Notes: a model not told the origin generated them from the sequence alone. A DNA stretch of 64,000 nucleotides from JADFNB01 sp036397455 (GCA_036397455.1 DASWIX010000079.1:1-64000); one strand, 5' to 3'. Shown: positions 44,452-53,477, counted from the stretch's first letter. Program-made: numbers and translations.

Positions 44452-45486
44452 ATGAGCAGGTGGGCGGCGGTGCTGGCGGGTGGCACCGGTACGCGTTTCT
44501 GGCCGCTGTCCTCCGCCACCCGTCCCAAACAGTATCTCTCGCTGGCGACCGACGAACCGTTGCTGGTCGATGCCGTCCGCCGGCTCGACGGCCTGATCCC
44601 CCCTGAGCATATCCTGGTCATCACGTCGGCGGCCTATGCCGAAACGACGCGCGCGCTCCTGTCGAACATCCCGGCGGCGAACGTGTTGGGCGAGCCGCAA
44701 CCGGCCTCGACGGCCCCCGCGCTGGCATGGGCAACCGAGGTCGTGCGACAGCGTGATCCCGATGGTGCCGTGCTGTCGCTCCATGCCGATTGGTGGGTCG
44801 GGGACGACGAGCTGTTTCGACAAACCGGCGCCAAGGCGCTCGAGGTCGCGCGCACCTACGACGCGCTGGTCACGGTCGGGATCGTCCCAAGCCGGCCGGA
44901 CATCGGATTCGGGTACATCGAACCGGGCGACGTGTTGGAGGAGGGTGTCCAGGTCGTCAACCGCTTCACCGAAAAACCCAACGCGGTGCGCGCGGCGCAG
45001 TTGGTCCAGCAGGGCGCCCTGTGGAACAGCGGGTTGTTCGCGTGGACCGCACGTCGCTTCAGGCTCGAGACCGAGCACCATGCACCCGAGATCGCGCCCC
45101 ACCTCCCGTTGCTGGAAGCGGGCGACGTCGTAGGGTATTTCAACGCCATCACGCCGATCGCCATCGACTTCTCGCATTTCGAACGGAGCGAGCGGGTGGT
45201 GGTCGTCCCGGGTCGGTTTCCCTGGGACGACGTCGGCACCTGGGCGGCCCTGGCTCGCGTTCGCGGCACCGATACGGCGCGCAACGTGGTGGCGGGGGCG
45301 GCCTTCGTTCACGAGTCGGTCGACTCGGTGGTGTGGGCCGACGACGGCGCGATCGTGCTGGACGGCGTGAACGGGTTGGTTGTGGTGCGCGCCAACGGGC
45401 GCGTCCTGGTGACGACTCGCGAGCGGGCGGTGAACCTCAAGCGCCTGCTCGACGCCCTCCCCGACGAACTGCGGCAACTCGAGTAG
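44452..45486 (+). CDS. manC: mannose-1-phosphate guanylyltransferase
   Basis: 344 residues, single-domain nucleotidyltransferase (no isomerase tail). Signature: VLAGGTGTRFWPLSSATRPKQYLSL at the N-terminus, then FGYIEPG ~155, RFTEKPN ~170, WNSGLFAW ~190 and FPWDDVGTWAAL ~260. It forms GDP-mannose for capsule, LPS or glycoprotein sugars. It follows the Roadblock gene by 24 nt. Confidence 0.9.
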   Translation: MSRWAAVLAGGTGTRFWPLSSATRPKQYLSLATDEPLLVDAVRRLDGLIPPEHILVITSAAYAETTRALLSNIPAANVLGEPQPASTAPALAWATEVVRQRDPDGAVLSLHADWWVGDDELFRQTGAKALEVARTYDALVTVGIVPSRPDIGFGYIEPGDVLEEGVQVVNRFTEKPNAVRAAQLVQQGALWNSGLFAWTARRFRLETEHHAPEIAPHLPLLEAGDVVGYFNAITPIAIDFSHFERSERVVVVPGRFPWDDVGTWAALARVRGTDTARNVVAGAAFVHESVDSVVWADDGAIVLDGVNGLVVVRANGRVLVTTRERAVNLKRLLDALPDELRQLE

Positions 45487-45498
45487 TGGCCGGCGCCT

Positions 45499-46665
45499 AT
45501 GCCTGACCTCGTCCTGATCGAACCCGCCGCGTCACCCGATTGGTTGCCGTTCGCGCATTCGCGTCCCACGAGCGAATTGCGCGCGGGCATCTGGTTGATA
45601 CGCGAACGATGGGAGGCCATCGTGGGGGGGGAGACCCGTCATCTGATCGGGCCGTCGCACCTGCACGGGTTCGTCGAAGACGGGGTCCCACCGGTGCGCG
45701 CCGCCGGCCCGGTCGAGGGTCCCGTCGTCGTGGGGCGATCCGCGTTCGCGCCGAGTGGCACGCCGGTGGAGTTGGGGAACGATCCCGCCCGATTGATGAA
45801 CGAGGGGAGCGTGGTGGGCTGGTGGGTGCCGTCCGGCCACACCTGGGAGCATGAGGACTTCGCCGGCGACGAGGTGGAGGTGGACGGCCTGTTGCTGCAC
45901 GGCGCCTTTGACCTCATCCATGCGTTGGAACTCCTGTTGCAGCCTGATACCGCCGATTTCGTCCGGGAAATGGCCGATCCGATTCCGGACGGTTGCATCG
46001 TGATCGGCGATCCCCATGAAGTCGTGATCCTCGGCGCCGCGGTCGAGCCGGGCGTGATCTTCGATGTGCGCGAGGGTCCGGTGGTGCTCGAACAGCATGC
46101 GTACGTGAACAGCGGGTCGCGGCTCGAAGGCCCGCTCTACGTGGGCCCGGCCAGTCAGATTGTGGGTGGCCGCGTCGCGTGGTCGGTGGTGGGGCCGCAC
46201 TGCAAAGTGCGCGGCGAGGTGGCGCATTCCGTGTTCCTGGGATTCGCCAACAAGGGCCACGACGGCTTCCTCGGGCATTCGGTGATCGGACGCTGGGCCA
46301 ACCTCGGCGCGGGGACCACCACCTCCAACCTCAAGAACACGTACGGTCCCATCCGGCTCGAGATCGCGGGACAGCGGATCGAGACCGGCCGGCAATTCCT
46401 CGGCAGCCTGGTCGGCGACCATGCCAAAACCGCGATCGGCACCATGCTCCCAACCGGCACGGTGGTGGGTGTCGGCGCCAACGTGTTCGGCGCGCCGCGG
46501 GCGCCCAAGTACGTCCCGCCGTTCGCGTGGGGCGATACCGGAGATGTGATGAACCAGGAGGGGTTCATACGTATCGCCGAACGCGTGCTGCCGCGACGAC
46601 ATGTCACGGTCACCGACGACATTCGCGCGATGCTGGACGCGATCTACCGGGCCGCGACCTCGTGA
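45499..46665 (+). CDS. alternative GlmU-type sugar-1-phosphate nucleotidyl/acetyltransferase
   Basis: 388 residues, resembling the alt-GlmU family (TIGR03991-type) of Bacteroidota and relatives. The N-terminal ~210 residues are a reduced nucleotidyltransferase-like domain (LLIE-like start, GIWLIRERWEAIVGG). The C-terminal ~200-385 is a left-handed beta-helix (VILGAAVEPGVIFDVREGPVVLEQHAYV, KVRGEVAHSVFLGFANKGHDGFLGHSVIGRWANLGAGTTTS). It probably supplies UDP-GlcNAc for cell wall and LPS. It overlaps the next start by 4 nt. Confidence 0.8.
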   Translation: MPDLVLIEPAASPDWLPFAHSRPTSELRAGIWLIRERWEAIVGGETRHLIGPSHLHGFVEDGVPPVRAAGPVEGPVVVGRSAFAPSGTPVELGNDPARLMNEGSVVGWWVPSGHTWEHEDFAGDEVEVDGLLLHGAFDLIHALELLLQPDTADFVREMADPIPDGCIVIGDPHEVVILGAAVEPGVIFDVREGPVVLEQHAYVNSGSRLEGPLYVGPASQIVGGRVAWSVVGPHCKVRGEVAHSVFLGFANKGHDGFLGHSVIGRWANLGAGTTTSNLKNTYGPIRLEIAGQRIETGRQFLGSLVGDHAKTAIGTMLPTGTVVGVGANVFGAPRAPKYVPPFAWGDTGDVMNQEGFIRIAERVLPRRHVTVTDDIRAMLDAIYRAATS

Positions 46666-47522
46666 GGGTGGCCGTGCTCGGATCAGGCAGTCGCGGCAAC
46701 GCCATCGCGCTCCGGACCGACGACGCCGTCATGCTGATCGACGCCGGGTTCGGTCCGCGCGCGCTGACTCGCCGGGCGAAACTGATTGACCTGTCGCTCG
46801 AACCGCTCGTCGGCGTCGCGCTGACCCACGAGCACGGCGACCACGCGCGCGGCGCCGCCGCCCTCGCCGCGCGGTCCGGATGTCCGATCATCGCGTCGCC
46901 CGGCACGTTGCAGCGTCTCGCGCCGGCCGCGCGCGCGACCGGGATCCCCCTGGAGCCCAGACGACCGCTCACGGTCGGACCGTTTACGCTCGAAGCGGCA
47001 CGGACGAACCATGACGCGTCGGAGCCGTTCGCGCTCGCGGTCACCGGGCCCGACGGGAGCCGCGTCGGGATCGCGCACGATTTGGGACGCGTCACGAGTG
47101 CCGTGCGGTACCTGCTACGCGGGTGCGCGGTGCTCGTGATCGAGGCCAATCACGATGAGGTGATGCTCCGTACCGGCCCCTATCCCGCCAGCGTGCGCCA
47201 GCGTATCGCCGGATCGGGTGGGCATCTGTCCAATCGGGCGGCGGCAGAACTGGCAGCGGAGGCTTGCGGCGATGAACTGGAGGCGGTGGTGCTGGTACAC
47301 GTGAGCGAGCAGTGCAACCAACCGGCGCTCGCGCTGGAAACCGTGCAACGCGCCCTCACACGGCGGGGATTTCGCGGGCGGGTGCTGGTCGCGGAACAGC
47401 ATGTGCCATCGCCGGTGATCACCGTGCGCGGCGGGATGCAGCTGTCACTTACGCTGCCGGGACGGCCTGGTCCTCGGTTACCGGGGCCACCCGCGGCTCC
47501 CATTCCTGCATCATCCGGGTAA
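46662..47522 (+). CDS. WalJ/YycJ-like MBL-fold hydrolase
   Basis: 286 residues from GTG 46662 (overlapping the previous stop). Metallo-beta-lactamase motifs: VLGSGSRGNAIAL at the N-terminus, THEHGDHARGAAAL ~58, TNHDASEPFAL ~118 and ANHDEVML ~165, then GHLSNRAAAEL ~190. The family acts on nucleic acids or signals in cell-wall control (WalJ). Its 3' end overlaps the HD-GYP gene tail on the other strand by 74 nt. Confidence 0.85.
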   Translation: MRVAVLGSGSRGNAIALRTDDAVMLIDAGFGPRALTRRAKLIDLSLEPLVGVALTHEHGDHARGAAALAARSGCPIIASPGTLQRLAPAARATGIPLEPRRPLTVGPFTLEAARTNHDASEPFALAVTGPDGSRVGIAHDLGRVTSAVRYLLRGCAVLVIEANHDEVMLRTGPYPASVRQRIAGSGGHLSNRAAAELAAEACGDELEAVVLVHVSEQCNQPALALETVQRALTRRGFRGRVLVAEQHVPSPVITVRGGMQLSLTLPGRPGPRLPGPPAAPIPASSG

Positions 47523-48621
47523 ACGCGTGCGCGATCTCCCCATCGAACTCCACGCCTGAACGCTCCTCGACATACGCCAGGACCTTCGCGGACGGCCACG
47601 CATCCCGATACGGTCGCTTCGTGCGCAGCGCATCGTACACGTCACACACATGCACCAGCTTGCTCGCCTTGTGACAGTCACGAGGGTAGCGCAGCGACGG
47701 GTACCCACCGCCGTTGATCATGATGTGATGCTCGTAGGCGACCACGGCGGCAAGATCGAGATCGGGTTCGGACGAGATGATCAAGCGTGCCCCCTCCGTC
47801 GTGTGGGAGCTCATGATCGCCCGTTCGTCGTCGGTGAGTTTCCCTTTCTTGTTCAGTATCTCCTCCGGGACCTTCACCTTGCCGAGGTCGTGCATCAAGC
47901 CGGCAACCCCGAACGCCCGCACGTCGCGCGCCCCCATGCCGAGCCACTCGGCCAGCGCCATCGCGAGCACCGACACGTTGATGCAGTGGGTGGTGGTGTA
48001 CTCGTCGAACTGCCGGAGTTGGAGGAGCGGCACCATCAATTGCTGGTCCCCGTGCATCGCGACCGACAGCCCGCGCACGACCGCCTCGGCTTCGAAGATC
48101 GGCAACCGACCGCCCGAGACGAGTTCCTTGTGCATCCAGCGGACCGCGTCGGCCTCGTCACCGAGCGTCAGTTGCATGGTCGCCGTCGCGACCGTGGACT
48201 GCGCGGCCAGCGGTTCTTCCCCGTAGATGCCGACGCTGCCGAACCGGATCCCGCTCGGCCGCATCTGGCGCGCCTCCGCGGTGTCGATCGCCTTGAGGGT
48301 CAGGCGGGCCAGCGCCTGGTCGAGGAAGTCTTCCAGTTCATCACGCGTCACGGTGGGATCGAACTGCAGCCGCTGCACGCCGCCTTCCGACAACCGGCGG
48401 CTCCAGTCCCACGCCCGCATCTCCCGTAGCGGACGATCGCCGTAGATCACCTCGTCGCCGAGGAACGAGAAGGTAGGATTTCGATCGTTGCCCAGCAGGT
48501 CCAGCAGCTTGCCATAGACCAGGTCCATGGCGCGCTCGCGCGACGTATGCCCTTCGGGATAGAGCGCCAGCGCCGACATCGCCTGGGCAAAACCGTTGAG
48601 GAACTCGACCGGCGCGCTCAA
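47449..48621 (-). CDS. HD-GYP-type phosphohydrolase domain protein
   Basis: 390 residues. The N-terminal ~1-190 is helical without a known fold. The C-terminal HD-GYP domain has the HD pair in MHDLGKVKVPEEIL ~230 and a second cluster YEHHIMINGGGYPSLRYP ~297, where the usual HHExxDGxGYP has lost its Glu/Asp but keeps GYP. Related domains cleave c-di-GMP; the changed residues make activity uncertain. The start overlaps the HEAT-repeat gene's stop (ATGA). Confidence 0.85.
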   Translation of the reverse strand: MSAPVEFLNGFAQAMSALALYPEGHTSRERAMDLVYGKLLDLLGNDRNPTFSFLGDEVIYGDRPLREMRAWDWSRRLSEGGVQRLQFDPTVTRDELEDFLDQALARLTLKAIDTAEARQMRPSGIRFGSVGIYGEEPLAAQSTVATATMQLTLGDEADAVRWMHKELVSGGRLPIFEAEAVVRGLSVAMHGDQQLMVPLLQLRQFDEYTTTHCINVSVLAMALAEWLGMGARDVRAFGVAGLMHDLGKVKVPEEILNKKGKLTDDERAIMSSHTTEGARLIISSEPDLDLAAVVAYEHHIMINGGGYPSLRYPRDCHKASKLVHVCDVYDALRTKRPYRDAWPSAKVLAYVEERSGVEFDGEIAHAFTRMMQEWEPRVAPVTEDQAVPAA

Positions 48622-50726
48622 TGGGCTCCCAATGCCGCCTGGGCGATGTCGGGATCGCGGGATCGCGCCGCGAGCGCCAGAGCCGCACGGGCGCGCGCAT
48701 CGGTGGTGAAGTCATGCAGCGCGCCCAATGCCGCGATGTACTCCGGGGATTTCGCCGGCGGCCTGGTGCCGAACAGTCCCTTGCGGGGCGCCACGACCCG
48801 GATCAGCGTCTCGAGCGCCACCGAGCCTCCGCGCGCGGCCAGCGCCCGGATCGCGGTGACCCGTTGATCCGCGTTGGTCCCGCCGGTGGCACGCGACACC
48901 AGCAGCGGCACCGCCGACTCCGGGCAATCCCGCGTGGCCGCGGTCAGTGCCAGGCGCACGGTGTGATCGTCCGCATCCGCGAGACCCAGGCAGATGGCCC
49001 GCTCGCGGAGATGCGGATCGCGCACGAGGATCCGCAACGCCTCGCGGCGGACGCGTGCGTCGACGTCGTGCAGAAAGGGCAACGCGTCGAACGCGGGAGG
49101 AAACTCGGGGAGTTCCGCGATCAACGCGAGCATGTTCCGTCGCACGAACCACCGTTCGTCGTCCAGGCGCCGCAACAATTCCGGCGCGACCTCGGCGCCG
49201 AACCGCGTGAGGCGGTCCATGAGCAGGCGCCGGGTTTGCCGCGAATCCGCGGACATCAACGCATCGATCAGCGGCGGGCCGGCCGCGGCACCGACGTACG
49301 CGAGCTGGCGGTCGAGCAGCGCCACGTCGATCGTCTCCTGCGCGATCAGGTAGCCGATCTGTTCCGGGTTGGCCAGCCGCGCAAGAATGGCGTCGGACAC
49401 CTTCGGCGCTTCGGCGTCGTTGACCGCATCCATCATCCACGCCGTTTCGCCCTTGATCACCAGCGCGTCGACGGCGCGCTCGACAGCGTCACCCATGACA
49501 TCCAATTCGAGCGACATCTGAAACAGCCGCCTCGGTTCCGGCAGGAACCGTTGGTCGGGCGAGACCGCGAAGATCGGATTGGCCACCGACATGCGCTGCA
49601 ATGCTTCGCGATAGGCCTCGGGATTGGGATCGGCGAGCGTCCAGTTCCGGATCATGTTGCCGATCTGTTCGCGTACCGAGGTTTCGGCCACTTCCCGCCG
49701 CTTGCCGCCGCCCCGATCCGCGTGGTGGGCGAGTTTCTGCATCATGCGCAGCATCGAGTGCGAGATCGTCTGCTGCTCCGTCTCCGATGCCGCCCGCACG
49801 AGGTCGACCACCGCCTCGACGGCCATCCCTTCCGACGCACTCAGCAGGAATTGATGCCGCTGCGACGTGTCTCCACCCATCTCCAGCAGCTGCGTCAAGG
49901 TCGAACCGTCGAGCGCACCCACCAGATTCGAGACACGTTTGCGCAGGGCGGCCGACTCAGCGGACTTGCCGGACTTGAGTTCGTCGGCGATCTGGAGCAT
50001 GTAGCCCACGATCACCTGATCGTACGCCGCTTCGCGCTTGTGACTGTCGATGGCACTCGCCACGACCGAGGGGTCGATCGCCTCGTCATCGCCGATCTCG
50101 TGTTCGGGCGGCGCGTCATCCCCTCGCTGTTCGGACGCCATCGCCGCCCGCGCCAACCCGATCCACAACTGGGCCGATCGTGTCCGCGCCGCGCGGGTTG
50201 ATTCTTCCTCGTGCTCCTCCGGTGACTGGTCGCCGACGAGCTGCAGGCGTTCGTACGTCAGCGGATACAACCGCACGTGAGGCCAGCGCGGCCCCGTATA
50301 CTCGGGGTCGGTGCCGAGTTGGTGTTCCGACCGGTCGGGATCGACGGCCAACGCCTCGAGCAACTGGTGGACCTCATGATGCCCCGCCCCCTTGCGAAAC
50401 GTCACCGCACCCAGGTGGTGGCGGTGCATCCGGCTGGCCAGGTCCTTCAGCACGGCGTTCTTGGGATCGGTGGCCACCCCCTCGATCACCAACTGGCTGC
50501 GCGCGACGCCGAGCGACAGCGAGTCGCGCGTCTGCACGAGTTCGGTCAGGTGATTGAGCAGGTTGTCGACCATCGGGCCCAGCGACGGATGCCCGGCCGG
50601 ATACATGGCGTAGCGGTGCAATGCGATCGACAACTGAATGAGGAAGTCGCTGAGTTCGCGCGACAGCGTGGCGCGCTGGTCGCCGCCCTTCGCGGCGCCG
50701 GCTTCACCCGTGACGGTATCAGACAC
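48618..50726 (-). CDS. HEAT-repeat protein coupled to the HD-GYP gene
   Basis: 702 residues, no signal peptide. The N-terminal ~1-190 shares a 'LHRYAMYPAGHPSL' feature with the HD-GYP partner's start (ALALYPEGHTSRERAMD), and both have a GDxxIYGDR/VIEGVATDP-like segment, suggesting a common N-terminal domain. Residues ~230-700 contain helical repeats (MLRMMQKLAHH, LLDRLTRFGAEVAPELLRRLDDERWFVRRNMLALIAELPE, DVDARVRREALRILVRDPHLR). It may be a regulatory scaffold for HD-GYP signalling. Confidence 0.7.
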   Translation of the reverse strand: MSDTVTGEAGAAKGGDQRATLSRELSDFLIQLSIALHRYAMYPAGHPSLGPMVDNLLNHLTELVQTRDSLSLGVARSQLVIEGVATDPKNAVLKDLASRMHRHHLGAVTFRKGAGHHEVHQLLEALAVDPDRSEHQLGTDPEYTGPRWPHVRLYPLTYERLQLVGDQSPEEHEEESTRAARTRSAQLWIGLARAAMASEQRGDDAPPEHEIGDDEAIDPSVVASAIDSHKREAAYDQVIVGYMLQIADELKSGKSAESAALRKRVSNLVGALDGSTLTQLLEMGGDTSQRHQFLLSASEGMAVEAVVDLVRAASETEQQTISHSMLRMMQKLAHHADRGGGKRREVAETSVREQIGNMIRNWTLADPNPEAYREALQRMSVANPIFAVSPDQRFLPEPRRLFQMSLELDVMGDAVERAVDALVIKGETAWMMDAVNDAEAPKVSDAILARLANPEQIGYLIAQETIDVALLDRQLAYVGAAAGPPLIDALMSADSRQTRRLLMDRLTRFGAEVAPELLRRLDDERWFVRRNMLALIAELPEFPPAFDALPFLHDVDARVRREALRILVRDPHLRERAICLGLADADDHTVRLALTAATRDCPESAVPLLVSRATGGTNADQRVTAIRALAARGGSVALETLIRVVAPRKGLFGTRPPAKSPEYIAALGALHDFTTDARARAALALAARSRDPDIAQAALGAH

Positions 50727-50747
50727 CGGCAGATAGGCGCGACGCGG

Positions 50748-51143
50748 TCATTCGGATTCGGGCGGCGTCTCCGCGCGGCGGCTCATCGGCGGGGGCGGTG
50801 GCACGGACACACCAGCCGGGAGCGGCGTCGGCGGTCCGATCCGGCGCAGTGCAATGGGATCGACCAGGTCACCGCCGGAGAGCGTGAGGGTCCGCCGCCT
50901 CAGCTCGTAGTTATACACGAGCCACTCGTCGCCCAGCGCGACGAAGATCGAGTCCGCCACCAACCGCCACCGCACCGTCTCGTCGCCGAAGCTGGCTGAG
51001 GAATCGCCGCGCACGACGATGGTCTGGGGGCCATCCGCGGTTTCCGCGCGCCAGGTCCCCGTGAGATCGGGGGGGCGCTGCTGGGCGAGTGTCGGTACGG
51101 CACTCAAGACCGAGACGGCGACAACAAGCCTAGCCAGTTTCAT
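50748..51143 (-). CDS. exported hypothetical protein
   Basis: 131 residues with a signal peptide (MKLARLVVAVSVLSAVPTLAQ) and a good ribosome site (GGGAGG). The mature part is a small beta domain (LTGTWRAETADGPQTIVVRGDSSASFG, WRLVADSIFVALGDEWLVYNYEL) like lipocalin/DUF-type stress proteins, followed by a Pro-rich tail (VPPPPPMSRR). No assignment. Confidence 0.65.
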   Translation of the reverse strand: MKLARLVVAVSVLSAVPTLAQQRPPDLTGTWRAETADGPQTIVVRGDSSASFGDETVRWRLVADSIFVALGDEWLVYNYELRRRTLTLSGGDLVDPIALRRIGPPTPLPAGVSVPPPPPMSRRAETPPESE

Positions 51144-51274
51144 CGCAATAAGTTACCTCCCTCATGATTCACGCGCCAACGTCACGGCGTTCGACTGGCG
51201 CCGATACAAAAGGCAATACCTGCGACCCCGCGGGTGGTTCCCGCCCGCGGGCCCATTTCCCCATGGAGCCGCCA

Positions 51275-52276
51275 ATGCGCCGGCCGACCTCGAGCGTGCT
51301 CGTTCCGCTCTTCCTCTGCAGCACCGCGCTGTCCGCCCAAACGAACCGCCCGGTTCGCCCGGTTCACACCTTCTCGATCGTCGCGGTCGACAGTGCGACC
51401 GGCGAAATCGGCGCGGCCGTGCAATCGCATTGGTTCAGCGTCGGCAGCATCGTCATCTGGGCGGAACCCGGGGTGGGCGCGGTGGCGACCCAGTCATTCG
51501 TCGATCCCAGCTACGGACCGCGCGGACTGTTCCTGATGCGCACCGGGACGCCCGCTCCAGAGGCATTGGCCGCGCTCCTCCGAGCGGACGGTGACAGCGC
51601 CGTGCGGCAGGTGGCGATGATCGACGCCGCCGGCGGCGTCGCGGCGCATACCGGCTCAAGCGACATCCCCGCCGCGGGACACCAGGTAGGACGTTGGTTT
51701 TCCGTGCAAGCCAACCTGATGCGCAACGATCGCGTGTGGCCCGCCATGGCGGACGCCTTCGAGACGGCTGAGGGGGACCTCGCCGCGCGGCTGCTCGCGG
51801 CGCTGGAGGCGGGCCAGGAAGCCGGCGGGGACATCCGCGGCGAGCAGTCGGCAGCCCTGGTGGTCGTGAGCGGTGAACGCGGGGACCGGCCGTGGGAGAA
51901 GCTGTTCGACCTGCGGGTGGAAGATGACCCGAACCCGATCGGCGAACTGCGCCGCTTGGTCACGGTTGCGCGGGCGTATCGCGCCGCCACCGACGGGGAC
52001 AACTTCATGACCACGGGCATGATCGATTCGGCACTCGCCGCGTACCGCCGCGCCTCAGCGATCCTCCCGGATGAAGCGACCAACGGTGAGTTGATTTACT
52101 GGGTGGCCGTCACGCTGGCCGACCTGGGCCGCGTGGACGAGGCGATCCCGTTGTTCCGGCGATCGTTCGCGCAGGATGCGAGTTGGATCGAACTGCTCAG
52201 GCGATTGCCGGGCGCGGGGCTGCTGCGCGCGGACGACGCGACGATCGCACGGATCGTGCGGGAAGGGGGGCGGTAG
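51275..52276 (+). CDS. DUF1028 (Ntn-hydrolase-like) exported protein
   Basis: 333 residues from ATG 51275, which has GGAG 8 nt upstream and opens a signal peptide (RPTSSVLVPLFLCSTALSA). The DUF1028 core follows: HTFSIVAVDSATGEIGAAVQSHWFSVGSIVIWAEPGVGAVATQSFVD ~30, and VAAHTGSSDIPAAGHQVG ~135. The C-terminal ~240-330 has a TPR-like stretch (IDSALAAYRRASAILPDE, AIPLFRRSFAQDASWIELL). Some DUF1028 proteins are peptidase-like; the activity is unproven. Confidence 0.85.
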   Translation: MRRPTSSVLVPLFLCSTALSAQTNRPVRPVHTFSIVAVDSATGEIGAAVQSHWFSVGSIVIWAEPGVGAVATQSFVDPSYGPRGLFLMRTGTPAPEALAALLRADGDSAVRQVAMIDAAGGVAAHTGSSDIPAAGHQVGRWFSVQANLMRNDRVWPAMADAFETAEGDLAARLLAALEAGQEAGGDIRGEQSAALVVVSGERGDRPWEKLFDLRVEDDPNPIGELRRLVTVARAYRAATDGDNFMTTGMIDSALAAYRRASAILPDEATNGELIYWVAVTLADLGRVDEAIPLFRRSFAQDASWIELLRRLPGAGLLRADDATIARIVREGGR

Positions 52277-52290
52277 CGCACGGTCGGTCC

Positions 52291-52434
52291 GTGTCCTCTC
52301 CCTCACCCCAGGCGCAGCCCCGATCCGGGCGCGCCCGGCGAGCACCAGTGCGCTACCAGCAGGCGGATCCCGAGGCAATGCGGGTGGCGCTGGAGCAGCG
52401 GGGGACGCTGTGGTCGGTCGAGCAGTCGGACTGA
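52291..52434 (+). CDS. possible small protein of unknown function
   Basis: 47 codons from GTG 52291. The end (AMRVALEQRGTLWSVEQSD) looks protein-like and acidic, while the start is Pro/Arg rich. No ribosome site or family is seen. It may be a fragment, and is listed because it fills the gap between DUF1028 and the DUF2283 pair. Confidence 0.2.
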   Translation: MSSPSPQAQPRSGRARRAPVRYQQADPEAMRVALEQRGTLWSVEQSD

Positions 52435-52435
52435 C

Positions 52436-52636
52436 CTACAGGGCTACCTCGAGCGGCGCCTCGCGCAGCGCGGAGACCTTGAGGACGGAGAAGCCGAGCA
52501 CGTTGCCCTGCTGGTCCACCTTCTTCATGACCTGGTCCGACGAGGTCTCGCGGAAGAACCCCGCCTTCTGGTCGAAAATCACCTCAAGGAAGTCGGCTTC
52601 CTGATCGTACCAGATCTGCACCTTACGGTTGGCCAT
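52436..52636 (-). CDS. DUF2283-like small protein (second copy)
   Basis: 66 residues from ATG 52636: VQIWYDQEADFLEVIFDQ opens the domain, and NVLGFSVLKVSALREAPLEV closes it, the DUF2283 beta pattern. DUF2283 proteins are often found beside DUF4258 proteins and are suggested antitoxins. This copy follows the first with 20 nt between. Confidence 0.7.
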   Translation of the reverse strand: MANRKVQIWYDQEADFLEVIFDQKAGFFRETSSDQVMKKVDQQGNVLGFSVLKVSALREAPLEVAL

Positions 52637-52656
52637 TCCCATGGGAGGCAGAAGCC

Positions 52657-52857
52657 TCAGCCCGCCAACGAGAACTCGACCTTCCGAGCGTCGGTGACCC
52701 GCCGCGAGGCGTCGAGAATCTCTATGGAGACCAGTTCGCCGGCCGTGTCGTAGTCGAGGATAATCCCGGGCTTGTCCTCGTCGCTCTCCGCGACGGCGAC
52801 GCCGTCCCTCAGCACCACGGTCAGGCTGTCGGTCGCCTTGTCGTACTCGATCCTCAT
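52657..52857 (-). CDS. DUF2283 small protein, probable antitoxin-like partner
   Basis: 66 residues: MRIEYDKATDSLTVVLRDG and GIILDYDTAGELVSIEILDASRRV match the DUF2283 pattern. Its ATG overlaps the DUF4258 stop (ATGA), so the two are translated together. Partnering of DUF4258 and DUF2283 is widespread and toxin-antitoxin-like. Confidence 0.85.
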   Translation of the reverse strand: MRIEYDKATDSLTVVLRDGVAVAESDEDKPGIILDYDTAGELVSIEILDASRRVTDARKVEFSLAG

Positions 52858-53141
52858 GATTCGGCCCTCCAGTACTTGTCAATCTTGCTGGTCCGGTACG
52901 CTGTGACAACCTCTGCCGGGGTTCGGTCCATGTCCACGAAGACCCGGACCAGGTAGTCACGGCCCGGATCACCGAAGGGCAAGCGTCGTTGGAACACATC
53001 GCGACCCGGACGGTCGGGATGGCGCTGGTCCGGAACAGTCACGACCTGCGCGACCAGGTCGACGCCGATCTCGCGCCGTCGCATCACGGACTCGGCATGA
53101 GCCGTCAGGACCCAATGGATGAGACCTGTCGGTTGGTTCAC
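52854..53141 (-). CDS. DUF4258 protein, putative toxin-like partner
   Basis: 95 residues: HWVLTAHAESVMRRREIGVDLVAQVVTVPDQRHPDRPGRDVF at the N-terminus and YLVRVFVDMDRTPAEVVTAYRTSKIDKYW at the end match DUF4258 (a BrnT/RelE-like small fold). No catalytic residues can be assigned. It is the first gene of the DUF4258-DUF2283-DUF2283 cluster. Confidence 0.8.
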   Translation of the reverse strand: MNQPTGLIHWVLTAHAESVMRRREIGVDLVAQVVTVPDQRHPDRPGRDVFQRRLPFGDPGRDYLVRVFVDMDRTPAEVVTAYRTSKIDKYWRAES

Positions 53142-53248
53142 GGACGGAAGATCGGAGGGTCACGGTAGCTGCGCCAGCCCCAATTTGCACGGGCTAAACT
53201 GGCACCACCAACTGGCACCACACGCCACAGATCACGCTGATAAACGCA

Positions 53249-53288
53249 GATGGACGCAGATCGCACCCCGTGCAAATCTGCGTCCATC
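53249..53288. repeat. perfect 13-bp inverted repeat hairpin
   Basis: GATGGACGCAGAT at 53249-53261 and ATCTGCGTCCATC at 53276-53288 form a perfect stem with a 14-nt loop. The flanking ACGCTGATAAACGCAG pattern resembles repeats seen scattered in other bacterial genomes. No T-run follows, so it is more likely a repeat or mobile-element scar than a terminator. It lies next to the tRNA-Ile fragment. Confidence 0.6.
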
Positions 53289-53314
53289 AGCGACTTCTGC
53301 GAAGTCTGCGGCTA

Positions 53315-53362
53315 TGGGTCTGGGAGGAGTTGAACCTCCGACCTCACGCTTATCAGGCGCGC
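53315..53362 (-). pseudogene. 3' fragment of tRNA-Ile (anticodon GAT), possible attachment site
   Basis: The minus strand reads an anticodon arm (CGCGC-CTGATAA-GCGTG, GAT at 53354-53352), the variable loop and T-arm (GGAGG-TTCAACT-CCTCC) and 3' acceptor CAGACCC-A. No 5' acceptor (GGGTCTG) or D-arm precedes it. About 48 nt of 3' tRNA is what integrases copy into att sites, so this may mark an island end. Confidence 0.75.
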
Positions 53363-53477
53363 CACGCATGCCCGGCGTCGGCCCGACCACCACACGCCAA
53401 CCGTTTGCCGACCGAGGCCTCTCCGATGATCGCCGCCACCGCAATCGCACCGCGCGGAACCGAAGTGCGGGGTCCAG

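Noticed and set aside
43999..45477. a 492-codon minus-strand open frame
   Set aside because: It is the antisense of the Roadblock and manC genes, with Arg/His-rich shadow composition.
53315..53430. functional tRNA-Ile
   Set aside because: The 5' acceptor and D-arm are absent; only about 48 nt of the 3' half can be aligned.
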